A stretch of DNA of 64,000 bases. Source: Haliclona indistincta (taxonomy: Eukaryota > Porifera > Demospongiae > Haplosclerida > Chalinidae). The stretch covers positions 11,267,429-11,331,428 of the forward strand of contig OZ024790.1 in assembly GCA_964017065.1 (NCBI GenBank), in the 5' to 3' direction. The notes under the pieces are model-generated. The model had not been told where the DNA came from, did not search any database, and saw nothing but the letters and a program-made list of their open reading frames with translations. Below, in pieces: positions 60,482 to 64,000 of the stretch (positions are counted from its first letter, which is position 1; every line of letters starts with the position of its first letter). The position numbers and the translations under genes are program-made.

Positions 60482-63400
60482 CCCTCCCTCCCTCCCCCTC
60501 TCCCCCTCTCTCTTTCTCTCTTCAGATGATCGTACCAGAGTAAAGCTGAATTGTGAATCTGAGGAAGATTCTGACTATATTAATGCAAATTTTATTCCAG
60601 TAAGTGATAGGATAGTTTATCAATATAAACCTGTTTACACAGTCCCATGATCTATTCCATGACCCTCGTGTTGAACTCGCCCACTGACCTTCAAACCTGT
60701 TTTATGAACCAGTTTGGGTTGTTTTGATAGAGCAGCCTAGTAGTAAACACCAGACATTTCTACTGGCGGGATTTTTGTGCTATCAGTAAAGTGATGTACA
60801 TGCCTAGCATATATTTGCCTAGGACAGTATTTGCATGTATGAAGCAATGAGGGGATTCACAGATCTTTCAAATACTGTGCATTGACAAGTATTCGGAATG
60901 CATGTATCAGTACATTGTGTGACCATGCATGTGCATGCATATGTGTGCTTGAGTGTGTACATTTGCTATGCTCATAGTAGTTCGAAAGCAAGGTGCCTAG
61001 GGTGGTTGTAGAACACGTTTTTTTGTTTTCTCACCTGTCTGCTGCTGTTTTTATATCTCTTTCCTCTTTGTGTACAGGGTTTTAACGGACAGAAGTTATA
61101 TATAGCTGCCCAAGGTGAGATCATGTGTATGGTAGTGACACACTAATGTGGAGTAATGTAGTACTCATCATGTGAAGTTGCTTGTAATCAGTTAGTCAGT
61201 GCCAATGTAAAACAAACCAGTTACATGCAAACACTTCACAATGCTTTCTCATAGTGGTTAGGACGAATGTACAAAGTCTACGATGGAGTCTAGATAACAT
61301 TCGAACATTCGTTCGTTTGTTCAACAGAATGTTCAACAAAGTGAACATTCTGTTGAACGAATGTTCACTTTGTTGAACAGGCAAACGAATGAAATAATTC
61401 TTTGTGTATTAATAGTAACAAATAAACAAAACACATCTTCATGTCAAATAACTAAGTTTTATGACCTCACTACAGATTGAAATTGTTCTTCATTATCAAA
61501 ATTAATGCCTTATCTATGTACCCATTGTTGAGCAATAGTGGGTGTGGCACGAATGTTCGAAAGGAGATAAAAACTTTGAATGTTTTGTTTACGAACGAAT
61601 GTTCGAATACTCAAATCTTTGTCCCAGCCCTCACTTGCGTTACTTGGTATACAGTGTTTCTGTTCAGTGTATGTAATGCTCGCTGCACTCAGTTGCTAGG
61701 AGATTTGTGATAAAATGTTTTGTCTTTGTTCAGGTCCCATGGAATGTACGATGGTGGATTTTTGGCAGATGGTCTGGGAGCAGAAGACAGCCACAATAGT
61801 CATGCTTGCAAACCTGTTTGAGAATGGCAAAGTAAGTGTATAACTGTGTGTGTGTGTGTGTGCGAGTGCGTGTGCGCGCGTGTGTGTGTGTGTGTGTGCC
61901 TACACTTTAATAAGAGTTTGCTGCAATAATGTGGTGTTTCTCTTGTGTGTTTTAGCTCAAGTGTCATCAGTATTGGCCGAACGAGGGCAGTAGAGAGTAC
62001 GGAGCGGTCACAGTAGCATTAGAGACCACCATTGAACTACAGTACTACATCATCAGAAACCTCAAAGTCACTTCCGTAAGTATTGCATGTGATCATCCAT
62101 CCATCAACTCACCCACCCATTCATCCGTCTCTCCCTCTACTCAAGGCCTCAAGCCTGTATGTATTCCCTTTTTTCTCTCTATAGTCTGGACAGCAAAGAA
62201 GAATTCTACAATTCCACTACACTGGTTGGCCGGACAAGAATGTCCCTGCTCTTGCTGGTCCTCTGCTTGACTTCCTGAGAGCCATCAACTCATGGAACAG
62301 CACTGACCTCTACGGACCTATGGTTATCCACTGCAGGTACGTAAAATGCATTCATTGTTGGTGCAAAAAGCAAAAAAAAAGAAATTTTGTCCTTTTTACA
62401 TTGCTTGGTTTTGGTGTTAAAGCTGGTTTTTGTTATCTTTCAGTGCTGGAGTTGGTAGAACAGGCACCATCATTGCTCTGGATATATGTCTGGACCAGCT
62501 GCTAGCCGAGAGAGTGGTGGATGTGATGGGTGTGGTCAGAGAACTCAGGGATAAAAGAAACGACATGGTCCAGGCACCGGTAAGAACAGCTAACGAACAC
62601 TGCACGTTCACCAGCTTAGTTGTGCAACGTATACAGTGGAACTCCTCTTAGAGGACACCCCTCATCCCTCTATAATGGACACTTACTGAATCCCAAATAT
62701 AACCCACATAATGTATAATAAACCCCTGACCAGAGGACACCCTCTCTATAATGGATGATTTTGTTGGTCCAACCTTAGAGAGCTTTCACTGTATTTGTAG
62801 TTTTCTTTTTCTGTTTGTGTTGCTTGAGCTCTTGTTCTCATCCAGGCACAATACATATTTCTTCATCATGCACTTCTTGAAGCTATCGTGTACGGAGACA
62901 GCTCTGTACTGCTGAAGAACTTCCCGGATCACTATCGGCAGTTGTGTGCTACGTCTCTTGAGAGCAGTTTCATGGGACCTGTCGCTATCACTACCACAGC
63001 AGCTGCTGCTGGGAGCAGCTCCGTCCCTGAACCAATCAGAAACGAGTTTGACAGGATCGGCAAGGTCTATCTGCCTCAGCAGTTCTGCGTCAAACCAACA
63101 AAGATCCACATTGACAGTCAGTATTTGATAGCAGTCATCCACTTCTCACTTACTAAATTCTTTCAGGTCAATTTGACAGCGTAATGCCAGTAGCCGACTT
63201 TAGTGCTTACTTTATTGACGTGAGTGAAAAAAATTGTGTACAGTGACTAATTTTTTTGCTTTTCACCTCTTTTTATGAGAAATTGTAATTAATTTTATTT
63301 GCGCAGGGTGACAGCAAAGGGAAGCAGTTCATAGCCAGCGACTCCCCAGTGGGCTACACGTGTGTTGAGCAGTTCTGGTGTCTTGTGTGGGAGCAGAGAT

Positions 63401-63889
63401 GTTCACACATCGTCATGCTAACGCCAAATGATTCAAACAAGGTAGAAAAAGAACTTTACTTTGCATAAGATTAGCTTTTACTAAATACATGATACTCGTT
63501 TTGATCGTTGTGCAAATTTTCATTTTTTTTACGTGTGCAGAGCACAGCGTACCTTCCTAAAAATGGGATAGAGCTCACAGTAGGGAGGCTGCATGTTACG
63601 ACAGACCGTCCGAAGACCATGGCTGGCTACATCTCACAAATGATCACCATTGAGTGTGACGTAGGTTGCTGCACACAACTTCTCATATGCACACGGTGAC
63701 ATGTCTAGCTTTTTATCACTCCTTGTTTTCTTCTCTACTATAGGACGGCACTTCACACACGCTGAGACATATGCAGTACAGAGATTGGCTGACAAAACAT
63801 TTCTCTCGTCCCGTTGACAAGTTTGTTCGATTCGTACAAGAGTGTCTCCGAGAGTCAGAGCACGGGAAGCATCTCCTTATTCATGACGA
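54005..63889 (+). CDS. Receptor-type protein tyrosine phosphatase (Ig, FN3, TM, D1, partial D2)
   Basis: Twenty-one coding exons join in phase: 54005-54512 (possibly with a 66-bp intron at 54084-54149), 54569-54850, 54907-55218, 55312-55599, 55678-55950, 56312-56620, 57449-58313, 58701-58764, 59155-59616, 59683-59773, 60526-60599, 61078-61114, 61734-61831, 61956-62075, 62185-62336, 62444-62579, 62846-63116, 63167-63219, 63307-63441, 63541-63660 and 63744-63889; the gene continues off the edge. The order is signal peptide, about five Ig-like domains, two FN3 domains, a juxtamembrane ectodomain ([13 protein letters not shown]), one helix near 58235-58310, and a Ser/Pro-rich linker. D1 has [16 protein letters not shown], the WPD loop (TGWPDKNVP) and catalytic [10 protein letters not shown], so it should be active. 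D2 reads RDWLTKHF where a WPD loop is expected, so it is probably a pseudophosphatase. Ligands are unknown. Confidence 0.9.
58808..59150 (+). repeat. About 340-bp polypyrimidine tract in RPTP intron
   Basis: Long CT dinucleotide runs with CCTT and CCCT runs, ending just before the 3' splice site at 59154. The long ORFs across it on both strands are low-complexity artefacts. Confidence 0.95.
60411..60524 (+). repeat. Polypyrimidine tract before RPTP exon at 60526
   Basis: A CT run of about 65 bp, then mixed CCCT and CTTT pyrimidines running into the acceptor TTCAG. A second instance in the same gene of a very long pyrimidine tract at a 3' splice site. Confidence 0.9.
61268..61632. mobile_element. 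hAT-like MITE with nested hairpins in RPTP intron
   Basis: Inner inverted ends ATTCGAACATTCGTTCGT (about 61303) and ACGAACGAATGTTCGAAT (about 61590). Inside, a perfect 20-bp-arm hairpin (61331-61350 and 61359-61378) overlaps a second one. The right flank continues TACTCAAATCTTTGTCCCAG, like known hAT ends; the left end is worn, and no clear target duplication was found. Confidence 0.55.
61843..61898 (+). repeat. (GT)n microsatellite in RPTP intron
   Basis: GT dinucleotide run interrupted by GCGAGTGCGTGTGCGCGC, just after the donor at 61832. Confidence 0.9.
62634..62791. mobile_element. 158-bp pogo-like MITE in RPTP intron
   Basis: Starts CAGTGGAACTCCTCTTAGAG and ends CTTAGAGAGCTTTCACTG, imperfect inverted repeats flanked by TA (62632-62633 and 62792-62793). 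Internally it has a repeated TCTATAATGGA word. No coding capacity. Confidence 0.65.
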
Positions 63890-64000
63890 GTAAGAAACCA
63901 TATCTCTTAGTAGAAAAGGAAATTTTTACCCCGTTCGTGTTGGACCCGAACCGTTCTACATTTTATGATTGCAACCGAACTGTCCACCTATGGTTGGGAT

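Overview
The window looks like nuclear DNA from a sponge, most likely a demosponge. That assignment is an inference from gene content, with no marker gene behind it. Genes have short GT-AG introns and compact spacing, and the content combines metazoan-type genes (receptor tyrosine phosphatase with Ig and FN3 domains, Death-domain ROCO proteins, PIGW, REX1BD) with large intron-less families of a kind I associate with sponge genomes.

Bases 1 to about 53,800 hold a roughly threefold segmental duplication. The repeated block, all on the minus strand, reads along the plus strand as: a beta-helix/eight-pass membrane protein gene (BH), an ankyrin-Roc-COR-Death gene (ROCO), and PIGW. The BH copies are A (1-3180, runs off the left edge, open), B (18462-22356, two frameshifts), C (23874-27710, intact, 1278 aa) and D (36294-40173, two frameshifts). 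The ROCO copies are 1 (4754-8388, one 1-nt frameshift), 2 (29191-32876, one 1-nt frameshift) and 3 (43855-47493, intact, 1212 aa). PIGW has five exons in each copy: copy 1 (8525-10576, open, 497 aa), copy 2 (32911-34916, nonsense plus frameshift) and copy 3 (49947-52018, intact, 495 aa).

In block 3, PIGW is head to head with an intact REX1BD gene (52264-53838) across a 245-bp divergent promoter with a GC box and an E2F-like site. Blocks 1 and 2 keep that promoter and the first REX1BD codons, but these are then fused to an antisense ROCO fragment (17337 and 35160). The two blocks share this junction, so it marks the unit boundary.

Mobile DNA has reshaped the array. A 6.5-kb foldback element (10582-17103) sits 5 bp upstream of the PIGW-1 start codon. 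A 5'-truncated non-LTR retrotransposon with a restriction-like endonuclease lies upstream of BH-D. A nest of DNA transposons (Harbinger-like MITE, a THAP/SWIM-encoding element, a pogo-like MITE and a hAT MITE) separates ROCO-3 from PIGW-3.

From 54005 to the right edge lies a receptor-type protein tyrosine phosphatase gene on the plus strand. Twenty-one coding exons are visible: signal peptide, Ig-like domains, two FN3 domains, one membrane helix, an active D1 phosphatase and a degenerate D2 that continues past the window.

The most interesting candidate system is the repeated pairing of a variable extracellular beta-helix receptor with an intracellular ankyrin-GTPase-Death protein. It has the look of an expanding recognition-and-signalling locus. 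That function is inference, not shown by the sequence.
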